A stretch of DNA of 25,113 nucleotides from Gnetum montanum (taxonomy: Eukaryota; Streptophyta; Gnetopsida; Gnetales; Gnetaceae). Made by a program: the position numbers and the translations under genes. The notes beneath the pieces were generated by a model. It had not been told where the DNA came from. It saw nothing but the letters and a program-made list of their open reading frames with translations, and made no database searches. The number at the start of each line of letters is the position of its first letter. Position 1 is the first letter of the stretch. Shown one piece after another: positions 8,703-17,212 of this stretch. The DNA lies in contig MNCI01014591.1 in assembly GCA_015680685.1 (NCBI GenBank), positions 8,889-34,001 of the forward strand. The letters run 5' to 3'.

Positions 8703-10545
8703 TACCCCTATGACTAAATGAAAACTCATCTTCAAGTTCCTTACAATAATATTGGGAAGGTATGGGATTATTGACTCAAATGGAACTAATGGGATGACAT
8801 GTGAATGGATCATCATTACAAGACAAGACAAGACTGGTGTTCATGACAACAATAGTGAACACCTTATTACATTGACATTAGGCCTCATGTGGCAGCTGAG
8901 AAAGAGAAGGAGAAAGAAGTTTTGTTGCTGCCAATGCTAAGATTGTGCCTTTCGTTATCCATCCATAAGCGCATCATCGATCTTGCTCCTTGCATAGCTA
9001 CTTTAGCACTACTCCATTCCAAGTGTTCCCTCCAGATCTAATCCATTGTTGCATGATTTCCATCTGCACACACAACACATTCTTATATTAGCAAGGGTAA
9101 ATGAATTATCATGTAACTGATACCTTGCTTCGATGTAATTCCATTGGCTTAGTTGTGGTATGGTTGATACGGATCTGGAGATATAATAATGATGACTACC
9201 GAAGGTGTAGGGGTTAGGAGAAAATCAAAAAAATTGGGCCCCATACCCTCATGACTAATTGCGAACCTCCGATAGCGATAGAATGGAGAAAGAATAAGAA
9301 CAAGAAGATGGAGAAAAAGAGACAACTAGGACATCGATGAAATGGATGTCAAGATGGAAATGAACAAAAAAAATAAAATAGATTGCAAAAATGTTAGGGA
9401 AAAGAATTTAACTGGTGCACCAAATAGGAATGTCAGTGGGTCCTCCCCAAAGCAGGCTCATGCCCTTAATGCCCTAACAAACCCACATCCGAAGAGTCCA
9501 TAGGCTCTAGGAATGTCATTTGGAACAAGAGTTAAAGTCTTAACCACAAGAATTTACCTAAAAGAAAACAATGCGTCAACCAAAATATACACTAATGATA
9601 CAACCAGAAATGAGGTGAACAATGGAGAGAAGGGTGGAGAGAAGAGAATGGAATGGAATCCCAAGAACAAGATGATGTACAGCCCCTTGTGGAGTTAATG
9701 ATTAATGTGACTTGGTAAATCTCATTCCAACTCCGGCCTCAAACAAACCACATCCAATGACTTTGCATCAATACATTCGGCCAATCCATCCACTTGAGTA
9801 ACAAGAATACATCTCCAAAGAGCCACCACCATTTTGAAAAATGAAGGAGGAGAGAATGGGAAGCGAGAAGGGACTTAATTAGAGGAAACGTTTTTAGTTC
9901 CATAACCCGTGCTTGTAGCCCAAGTGATTATTTCGTCTAAGGTGTGTGCTTTGAATTCTCACTTGCTTTTCTCTATTTTTTCTTTTTTTTCTTTTTTATT
10001 TTATTTTTTCCTTTATGTGTTTATGCGTGAGAACCACACCATGCAAAGACTTGTCATTTTTATTTTCTCAACTTTCTGATAATTGGGTAACGTCGAAACG
10101 GTAAGAAAACTCAAGAAGAAAAACATCCAAGAACCCAAGAGAATGGCCAACACAAATGCATCAAGTTCCCTTGAAGTCACACCCTTTTCAATCCTTGAGT
10201 CCTTCCTTAGTTTGAGAAATTCTGAGTCACCGATTCATTATAGTTCTTATTGAGAGAGGGACTGTACATTTCCAAGCCAAGAGAGACCATAGAAACTTAT
10301 GGATGAATGGATGAAGTGGACTCATTGCCTGTCATATCAAAAGAACATATCTTAGTATCAACATCGTAACTTAAAGGTAAAAACCAAACATTAGCAACCA
10401 AATGGAAAATAGTTCATACCATTGTGAAGAACACTTATTGGGTGACAAACTTACAAGATGGATAAAACACACACAAACACATACAAAAAATAAAAAATTA
10501 TAACGATGTTGTAAAATAAAAACAAGAAAAGTTAAAGAAATTTTT
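8703..10545 (-). other. Non-coding 3' internal region of element B
   Basis: Between the minisatellite and the 3' LTR no protein-like frame is visible. It is homologous to 474-2150 of element A. A pyrimidine-rich tract on plus (about 9967-10013, mostly T with some C) is peculiar to this copy and may be an insertion of simple sequence. Short open frames on plus here (8752-8940 and 9513-9698) do not show conserved features in the element A copy. Confidence 0.6.
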
Positions 10546-10730
10546 AAAACAAAAACGTACAAAACAAAAATGTGTAAAAAAAATGTGTAAAACAAAAATG
10601 TGTAAGACAAAAATGTGTAAAACAAAAATGTGTAAAACAAAAACGTGCAAAACAAAAATGTGTAAAACAAAAACTGTAAAACAAAAATGTGCAAAACAAA
10701 AATGTGTAAAACAAAAACATGTAAAATAAA
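10546..10730 (-). repeat. Minisatellite, about 15-bp unit AAAACAAAAATGTGT
   Basis: About a dozen imperfect units follow each other, with variants such as AAAACAAAAACGTGC and AAAACAAAAACTGT. The period of 15 is a multiple of three and lacks stops on minus, so it produces long but meaningless open frames of repeated FVLHI. The equivalent place in element A (about 2185-2222) has only about two units, so the array expanded in B or contracted in A. Confidence 0.88.
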
Positions 10731-11065
10731 AATTAAAAAGAACTGAGGGCCTCCAATGATCAGCATAGGTGGTCATCTCCCCCATAACTGAATGGAAAGG
10801 GAGAGATTCGAAATAATGAGTGCCTGTTTGAATTTCTTAGAAGTTTCCAACTTCTCTCGATTGATGTTTTTAGGTTAAGGGGTGGAAGTTGGAGATGCTC
10901 ATATTCCAATGTGTCTACGCCTTCGTTGTTAGCAAGTGTTGTTCCCCCAGTTTGTTCCATGCAAGTTGGTCAGTTGCTCTTTCATTTAGCTGTTAAGCAT
11001 GGGGTGTCCACTACTTGCGTGGTTGCTACATATAGGCACCTTTGTACTTGTGTTTCTAGGGCATA
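10731..11065 (-). other. Segment between protease and minisatellite, no gene
   Basis: After the protease stop at 11066 the minus frame is interrupted repeatedly. Where reverse transcriptase should begin, none is found. The sequence joins the module end CCCCCATAACTGAATGG (10779-10795), which also follows the integrase of element A. This marks where the polymerase genes are missing. Confidence 0.5.
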
Positions 11066-11490
11066 CTAGTTACATGGAAGAGATGCTAAGCATTCTTCCA
11101 TGTCATCACCCTCTGAGTCACTATATGTGATGCATGGAACCTTCCTCTTCTCGATATTTCCATACATGTTTACCTTAGATATCTCCAAGGAAAGATCGCT
11201 GATTTCTAGGCATGCGTCTACTGTACTCAGCCATGCCATTCCCATTATAATTGGGAAGCCCCTGTTGTCACTGTTAACTTCTATCACCAGGAAATCGGCT
11301 GGGTATGACCAACCACACACAGTGGCAATGATGTCCTCCACCAATCCCAAGGGAATGGTGATGGACTGGTCAGCCAGCTCTAGTTGAATGTTGCTCTTCT
11401 TGAGTTGGGGCAGGTTCCAAGCTTAATACATTTCTCGTGATATTAAATTGACTCTGGAACCTGAGTCAAGAAGAGCCCTATGTGGTTCAT
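11066..11490 (-). pseudogene. Retroviral-type aspartic protease (pro) of element B
   Basis: The minus frame gives RALLDSGSRVNLI with the catalytic Asp-Ser-Gly (Asp codon 11465-11467). It then has hydrophobic, flap-like sequence, GLVEDIIATVCGWSYPADFL, and GFPIIMGMAWLSTVDACLEI, which corresponds to the conserved ILGRPWL-type motif near the end of the fold. About 140 residues is normal for this domain. The protease would cut the Gag polyprotein during particle maturation. One in-frame stop interrupts it between the active site and the flap (about 11427). The frame is the same as gag (11491-13339), indicating an ancestral gag-pro fusion. Plant gypsy elements normally continue into RT; this one does not. 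Confidence 0.85.
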
Positions 11491-12637
11491 TCCTGACAAC
11501 TTGTAGATAGATTAAGGGGCTTCCAAGATTAGAGAGTTTCCTAGGAAGGTGGCCTACCTTAATCTAGTCGGTTAAAGTATGTGTTAACATAACTGTATGC
11601 GTGAAGCTCTGCTGTTGGACTGAAGGGAACTCCGAAGTCTTGTATGTTGGAGGAGTATACACAGACTCAACCGTTTGTTGTTGTGAGAGCTTTTTTGAGA
11701 TTTTGGTTCTGAAGAAAGGTCTTCTCTTTTTACGGTTGTCAGAACCAGCAACGGGTTGAATGTTTACGGCTCTCGTAGCATTACGTTGTTGTGGTTGAGT
11801 GGAAAGTTCCCTTTGCATTGTTCGAGTAGGTGGTAGTGGAACTACCAGCAGAAGAGTGGCGGATGGATTCTGAAGATGGTACATGTGTGGAGTGTCTCCT
11901 GTAGGAGAAGGAGTCCTAAAATACTCCTGAACCTGGTAGTGACGTTGTGGAGTTGTGTGACCCATAGAGTCACTTAGAGAAATCGGCTATTACATGTAAT
12001 AGCCATAAGGATCAGGTTGCCGGTAAGGGTATTGTTGCCTAGGCGATGACATCCCCCATGACTGTGGGTGTTGCCACTACTGATGTTTCCTGATGGGTTG
12101 TGGTGGAGTTCCACTTAGATAGTACGTTAATGGTTGGTGGAACTATCTTGGGTTACCTTGAGGATAAGGTAACCTTCAGGGTGCCTGCCATTGGTTAAGT
12201 CTTGGGTTAAGTGCATACACCCCAGACTCTTGTAAATGTGAGATGATTACACAACATCTTTTAGGATGGTCATATTGGCAAATCTCACATCCACCATCAT
12301 TATCTATGTTAGAATCCACAACCTCATCGGAGATAGTTATTTTTCCCTTACCCTTGTTATGTGCAAGGCCTGAATCTCTCTGCTTTTTCTTGTCTTTGTT
12401 ACTACTTCATTCCTCCTTAGACTCCTCTATGATTTTCAGGACAGTTTTAAGTCTAGAGTCTAAGGAATCCCACAATTGATTCACCTTAGCCAATACTTCT
12501 GTTGTTAGCTTTTGAATCAACAAGATTTTTCTATTCACCAACTCTTCGAGTGGTGACTCATCCTCCTCATCACAAAATCTCACTCCCTTCTTTCGAAGGG
12601 AAGGATCGCGGTTATATTCTTCTGCGCTCTCTCTTTT
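11491..12637 (-). pseudogene. C-terminal gag region and gag-pro linker of element B
   Basis: This is in the same reading frame as the gag core and the protease, but broken by about seven stops. It holds a Lys/Glu-rich segment, a zinc-knuckle-like CEICQYDHPKRCC (about 12285-12245) with a shortened spacing compared with the standard CX2CX4HX4C, and a Gln/Pro/Tyr-rich stretch. The last open part is 134 codons (11965-11564) rich in Pro, Thr and Gln. The knuckle corresponds to CNICLYDQPKG in element A, where His is replaced by Gln. In active elements it would bind the RNA genome. Confidence 0.65.
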
Positions 12638-13339
12638 CTATAGTTCACCTTCTTCTTTGGCTACTTGCTCCAACAATCGATGAATTTCATGGACTCTAAG
12701 TTCTGATAGTCTCCCTTGGGCATAAGTCCCAAGGGTTCTCCTAGTCTCATGTCTTAGGCCATCTACAATGTGACAAAGTTGGTCCCGTTGCGCGTAACCA
12801 TGGCCCGGGCAACGATCTAACAATGCATAGTATCGGTCCATGGTAGCATCCAAGGATTCATGAGTACCTTGCTTCCATCCTTGGATCTGCTTACGCAAGT
12901 TAGATACTCTGGAGTACGTTTGATACTTATCATTGAATAATTCTAACATCGTACTCCATCTCCTAATGGTTTCTAGTTCTAAGGATCGATACCAACTCTC
13001 TGCTTCCTTGATGAGTGTCCTGGGAAACAACTTTAGTTTTTGCCACTCGTTTTCTATGTTCTGCAAGGCACAGGCATCATGGAATGCCTGTAAATGATAT
13101 CTCTGATCAACGTTGTATCCCCCTTCAAAGCGTGGGATATTATTCATGTCTAAGAGCTTGATGCAGCTATCTCTTTGATGCCTTGTTGGTGTTTTCATTG
13201 CCTCTGTTATATCTAGCATACTTCGGGTTGCAAGTAGGGGCTCGTCATAATCATCTCTTTCATGACGTCTATGATGTCTACGTTGTTCCCTACTTTCCCT
13301 TTGTTCATGCCCTTGTCCTCTCTCTCTCAACTTTCTCAT
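12638..13339 (-). pseudogene. gag core (retrotransposon Gag domain) of element B
   Basis: An uninterrupted 233-codon minus frame. Residues 1-35 are Arg/His/Glu-rich. From about residue 65 it has IPRFEGGYNVDQRYHLQAFH, EWQKLKLFPRTLI, WYRSLELETIRRWSTMLELF, YQTYSRVSNLRKQIQGWKQ and YYALLDRCPGHG, the usual Gag capsid-like domain of plant Ty3/gypsy elements. Gag assembles the cytoplasmic particle that packages the RNA. The frame starts at an ATG overlapping the stop of the upstream open segment (ATGA at 13339-13336), and ends at a stop that in the intact form was probably sense, since the frame runs on into the protease. It is the best-preserved coding part of the element. Confidence 0.88.
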
Positions 13340-14102
13340 TGAGGTCTCTTATTTTGTCTACCTCTATCCTCACCGTTATGCTCTTGATGGCTATGCCCAG
13401 AAGTGGAAGGAGAGGGTGAGTGATGTGATGAAGGAGAAGAAGAAGGAGAACCATCGCCATGACAATGTTTCTTACCTTCTCTTCGATTGCTATGGCCCCG
13501 ATTGTGATGACGATCTAAGTGCTCATCCTTGTCATGTGTTGTTGTTCCCTCAGTGAATAGTTGGTGTTCACGGGGATCAGAACCAGGGTTGTGTATCGTG
13601 GAGCATAGGTTCTGATACCCTAGTTCCTCACTATCGTTAGGAGGGGGAACATCATTCGATAGAGAACCTGTTATAAGTGGTTCACCATCTCCAATTTCAC
13701 TTAGGACGTGCGGGCCCTCTTTGCCCTTCAACAATGTATGATGGCTCTCCTGCCGTGAGTCCCTTATACGTTGTGCTACTGTGGGATGATAATCCTCATG
13801 TTGAAATCACCTATAACGTATTCAGCATAGAGTTGTGTCATGCCTATTTGTGCAAGAGCACAAATAAGCATGTTAGGGACTGCCCGATCTATGGGTAACA
13901 CTATGTTACCTTACAAGTCTCTCCATCACAGCTATTCGTCTTGATGGAGGATAAAAGTAAAGTTTGGTATATACTCATCGGGATGGATATATACCACTCG
14001 ATATTGTTGAGGAACTAGCGGATTTTGATTATGTGTTTTAGATTGCCAATTGTCTTTTGTATGATCCCTAGGTGGTGAGTTGCTTTTGTTAGAAGAAGAC
14101 AT
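13336..14102 (-). pseudogene. N-terminal basic/serine-rich gag extension of element B
   Basis: An ATG at 14102 opens MSSSNKSNSPPRDHTKDNWQ, about 140 nt inside the LTR, but stops after some 56 codons. A second open segment (13734-13336, 132 codons) is rich in Ser, His, Arg, Asp and Glu. It ends at the TGA overlapping the ATG of the gag core. This N-terminus does not resemble the MPLLQDYDNA start of elements A and C, so the 5' coding end was exchanged or evolved separately. Low-complexity composition makes homology hard to judge. Confidence 0.6.
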
Positions 14103-14225
14103 TGTTATTTATTGGTGTGCTAATTAATCGTATATAAATTTTTCGTTTATTAATCCTAAGGGTTTGTTTAAGCTCCCAACGATGTGAGTGATATCCTATG
14201 TTCTACTTAGCGCACAAACACTTAG

Positions 14226-14243
14226 TCCCCGGCAACGGCGCCT
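14226..14243 (-). other. Primer-binding site of element B, tRNA-Asp type with one mismatch
   Basis: The plus strand reads TCCCCGGCAACGGCGCCT against tRNA-Asp TCCCCGGCAACGGCGCCA. The mismatch is at the base pairing with the tRNA's terminal A. One base separates the site from the LTR start at 14245. Confidence 0.9.
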
Positions 14244-14244
14244 A

Positions 14245-15079
14245 TGATGAGTGGCAAGGTACCCCTACACTCAACCATACGAATACGAGCGTAGCACGCG
14301 CGATTCGGTCGAGCTGCGCAGACTAAGTGGCTACACATCTTATGGAACACTTAGTGTTAATCATTCGTTGTCTTCCCAAACTTACTTGTAATTGTCACGG
14401 TTGTATGGTTAAGTAAGTTTGAGGTATATGATTTTTATGTCTTTTCTGTTTTATCTCCTATGCTAGTGAGGTGAAGGGTGAAGAGACTAATTAACTAACT
14501 TTAACTAACTAACTAAGCCTTAATTAACCTAGAGTCAGCATCTGTTCCCACTTACCGTTCACACCTTGAACCAATGCAACCTTGGTCACCAAACGCTAAT
14601 CGTTGCTGGGATCACCAAGCGTAACGCACGTGCTCGAAGTGGTCGTACTGAGGCACTTAACTAGGAGAGAAGGGTTGAGAGAGATTTAATAACTAATAAA
14701 GCAATTAAATGGTAAACAGTAAATAACAATAAATAAGTCCTAATTAGCCTATTCCATGCACTGCAAGGTTTATCCAAAAAGTTCGTCTTTATTGTCGTAC
14801 ACAAACTTGTGTTTAGGTACAATGTCTGCTCGAATAAAGATCCATTCACATTGGAGTTCCTACTGCGGGCACATGGAAATTAATCTATCTCTAGAGAGGT
14901 AAAACTGCCAGAGTTTCGCTACGGTCTAGGCCTAGATGAGAAAACAAGGGAGAGCTGCCTCTTATTTATAGACTTGGTGGCGCACCGCGATATTTCGTAC
15001 GCGATGTCCCCCACGATATCGCGTACGCAATATCGCGAGGGATGCGATATCGCATATGCCGCGATATCGCGTCCCATCA
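14245..15079 (-). repeat. 5' LTR of element B (835 bp)
   Basis: It runs TGATGAGTGGCAAGG to GCGTCCCATCA on plus, beside the primer site on one end and the GTAAC duplication on the other. Its outer 100 bp (about 14980-15079) hold a dense array of GATATCGC/GCGATATC palindromes with one or more units extra compared with the 3' LTR. Confidence 0.93.
14961..14970 (-). promoter_or_regulatory. TATA box of the element B 5' LTR
   Basis: TATAAATAAG on minus, about 110 bp downstream of the LTR start at 15079 and immediately downstream of the palindrome array. It is in the LTR that would drive the genomic transcript. Conserved in position in all LTRs here except the 1-473 end. Confidence 0.62.
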
Positions 15080-15084
15080 GTAAC
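15080..15084. repeat. Target-site duplication GTAAC, right copy
   Basis: It directly follows the LTR end CCCATCA and equals 7888-7892. Removing element B and one copy restores a continuous ATAATTAGTAACTATAGTCA empty site. Confidence 0.93.
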
Positions 15085-15165
15085 TATAGTCAATGGCAAT
15101 AGTAATGACGACTATATGCATTTTGTGAAACATAAGCTATATTATAGTCATTATCATCATCCTAG

Positions 15166-15195
15166 CCTTGTCCCAACAAAATAAGGTCGACTATA
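15166..15195 (+). repeat. LINE/RTE-like 3' tail motif, copy 1
   Basis: CCTTGTCCCAACAAAATAAG followed by GTCGACTAT resembles the common plant repeat tail with TCCCAACA and GGGTCGGCTAC, seen at the ends of RTE-type LINEs and derived short repeats. A run of TCATCATC precedes it. The similarity is recalled from general knowledge, not tested. Confidence 0.35.
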
Positions 15196-15670
15196 TTATA
15201 ACTTATGGTTCTCTTCAGTTTCTAGTTGCTAGTATTTTCCAATCAACATTATCATGATTTCATTTAAACAAAATAATGTTTAACTACTTGGAAAATGGAT
15301 TGGATTACTAGGGATAAATATATTGATAAAAGATGATGAAGTTGTAAGAAAAAAGCTAAATGAAAAGAACAACATTATTAATGAAATAATAAATAATATA
15401 GTTCAATTAGAATAAGTTTAGTTGTTTATATTAATTTAATAAAATTTTCTATACATGATTCATTTTTACAACTTGGAGTTGCTTTTGTCCTTTTGTTCTT
15501 TTTGCCATTTAAAAATTTCAACATAATGTGCTTTATTGCATTAATTCTCTAACTAGCGTTCGACCTTTGTCTACTTAATATGACATTATTGAATAATTCA
15601 TGCTTCAACTACAACCCTAAATACATCTCTCTTTAGGCTTTTTTCTTTTTTTTGTTTACACAATACCTTT

Positions 15671-15770
15671 AATAAGAAGTGAAAAATCAAGAAGGTACTT
15701 ATGAAAAAAGGTAAGCTCTAATCCTTTTCCTACCTTAGAGGGGAAACTTTTCAAGATTTGTTTTAAAAAT
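15671..15770. repeat. Dispersed repeat, copy 2
   Basis: ATAAGAAGTGAAAAATCAAG through CTAATCCTTTTCCTACC and AGAGGGGAAAC resembles 7613-7710. Both copies have the same orientation although element B lies between them. Confidence 0.5.
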
Positions 15771-15939
15771 GCAGATCACGAGAGGGAGGCAAGGGTGCAG
15801 GGATATGGAATAGCAGGAGGGGGAATGTTGGGGTGTGGTGGGGGTGATGGATGGTGTTGGAACCCCAAGATAATTGTAATATAGGTGCACCCAAAGATAT
15901 ATAGTTTAATTAGAATTTTATAACTCAGCATTGCCCACC

Positions 15940-15993
15940 AGAATCAAACCTATGACTTGAAGCTTTTAAATCAAGAGTCTTACCACTAGGCTA
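15940..15993 (-). repeat. tRNA-derived SINE-like head (pol III A and B boxes)
   Basis: On minus, TAGCCTAGTGG (A box, consensus TRGYNNANNNGG) starts at 15993. GGTTTGATTCT (B box, consensus GGTTCGANTCC) ends at 15940. The spacing between boxes is 32 nt, typical of tRNA genes and SINE heads. The segment does not fold into a full tRNA with proper arms, so a SINE remnant is more likely than a tRNA gene. The body would run toward about 15830. Confidence 0.5.
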
Positions 15994-16521
15994 ACACATC
16001 ATTGGATAATTGCAAATTGCAAAAGTTATCTCCAAAATTGTTGGGCTATTCCTTTTATGTTATGGTGGAGTTTCATCTCTCTTTGATTCTCCTTTATTGT
16101 TGTACTTTAAATTTTTTTCTTTACCATACATTTTATTTTTTGGGATCTAACACCCCTTCCATCGTCATTTTCAAAAATTATAACTTGTTAGATGTTAAAC
16201 ATAAGAACAAAATGGGAAGGATGAGTCAAAACTAAAAACTAATTTAACTATAAAGATACCCAAAAACATATAACTATTATGGTAGATTAGAAGAATTATA
16301 CAGAAATATAATTATGACTCAAATGTTGCTCAAACTAGCAACCTCTTGCCTCTTGCATGGAAATTCTTGTTAGAGGTAACTGGTTTAACCACCTCTCATT
16401 AGCAACACTAAAACATAATTAAACAAATGTAGTAAAAGTAAATAAGATATTATGTAAAGTTAAAATGTTATTTATAATTAATAATTAAAGGCAATAATCA
16501 TACTTCATCCTCCTCCTACTT

Positions 16522-16552
16522 GCCTTGTCCCAACAAAAAGGGTTAGCTAAAT
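16522..16552 (+). repeat. LINE/RTE-like 3' tail motif, copy 2
   Basis: GCCTTGTCCCAACAAAAAGG then GTTAGCTAAAT matches the motif at 15166-15195 and is again preceded by TCATCCTCCTCC. Two copies 1.36 kb apart in the same orientation suggest a dispersed repeat family. Confidence 0.35.
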
Positions 16553-16865
16553 GCCTTTTTGTAATGTAAGAGCTACCCTAGTTAATTTTGTGGACTTGTA
16601 GTTCTTGAAAGTTTTTAGTGGCTAATCATCTTCCTTTCAAGATTAAGATACTTTCCTCCAAATAACTTGTATTGGAAATGATCATTTTAATTAAATTGAG
16701 GTAAAAGGATTGAGTGACGATATTTGGACAAGTTAATATGTAAAATGTTGTCATGTTAGATTCAAATAAAACTAATTATGACATGTGTTGGAATTGAAGC
16801 TTAAACTTGCAACCTACCATGATTAAGAAACCAATATGTTGTTATTAAGCTACAATAGTACTAAT

Positions 16866-17010
16866 GAAGTTTTAACAAGCTAGCATGATAAGCACATTAC
16901 ATAGTAATTTCATTTCTTTGTAGGTAATGACTTATGAATTTTAGTTGAAGTTTTAACAAATGAGCATGATAAGCTCATTACCTGGTAATTTTGTTACTTT
17001 GTAGGCAATG
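16866..17010. repeat. Imperfect tandem duplication, period 81 bp
   Basis: GAAGTTTTAACAAGCTAGCA at 16866 recurs as GAAGTTTTAACAAATGAGCA at 16947. Both are followed by TGATAAGC(A/T)CATTACNT(A/G)GTAATTT and a CTTTGTAGGNAATG ending. No coding content. Confidence 0.8.
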
Positions 17011-17212
17011 GGTTGAGAGTGGGGTTTTTTTGAAGTGGGAGGAGGATAGGGAAGGCATAGGGTCAAAGCAAGAACTAGATGACTGTATATATTTCCCCTA
17101 GATATATAACCAACAAAAATTTTTTATAGAACTCAAGGAGAACATAGTGGTATATTAGAGTACCATACTACTGAGTAATGCCTCACTGACACAAATAAGG
17201 TTCTTGTATTAT

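Larger units (their letters stand above)
7893..15079 (-). mobile_element. Element B: complete non-autonomous LTR retroelement (gag-pro only)
   Basis: This 7.19-kb element is bounded by related LTRs (7893-8702 and 14245-15079) and flanked by the duplication GTAAC. On minus the order is 5' LTR, tRNA-Asp primer site (14226-14243), leader, gag (14102 to about 11491), aspartic protease (11490-11066), a short tail, a minisatellite, about 2 kb of non-coding sequence, and the 3' LTR. No RT, RNase H or integrase motif was found, and the protease is followed almost directly by the A-rich module, so it lost, or never had, the polymerase genes. Mobility would have needed those enzymes from a relative. 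LTR differences judged by eye are several percent, many of them C/T and G/A changes, so the insertion is not recent. Confidence 0.92.
15085..17212. other. AT-rich DNA with old repeats, no recognised protein gene
   Basis: The DNA between elements B and C holds LINE/RTE-like tail motifs, a dispersed repeat, a SINE-like head and an 81-bp tandem duplication, given separately. A G-rich patch occurs at about 15780-15860 (GGGGTGTGGTGGGGGTGATGG). The 77-codon open frame at 16002-16235 is hydrophobic but AT-driven and has no recognised motif. Confidence 0.55.

Noticed and set aside
8752-9698. Plus-strand open frames of 61-62 codons in the non-coding part of element B
   Set aside because: The homologous region of element A does not preserve these frames, and no motif is visible.
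10546-10730. CRISPR-like array
   Set aside because: Units are contiguous 15-mers without unique spacers; it is a minisatellite in a plant genome.
10371-10785. Two long overlapping minus-strand open frames rich in Phe, Val, Leu, His and Cys
   Set aside because: They are translations of the 15-bp minisatellite; a period divisible by three without stop codons keeps several frames open. No domain and no homologous frame in element A.
10741-11066. Reverse transcriptase, RNase H or envelope gene in element B
   Set aside because: No YXDD-type catalytic motif or other RT block was found in any frame between the protease and the 3' LTR.
15931-16000. Candidate tRNA gene on minus
   Set aside because: A and B boxes are present but acceptor and anticodon stems cannot be formed; SINE-like remnant preferred.
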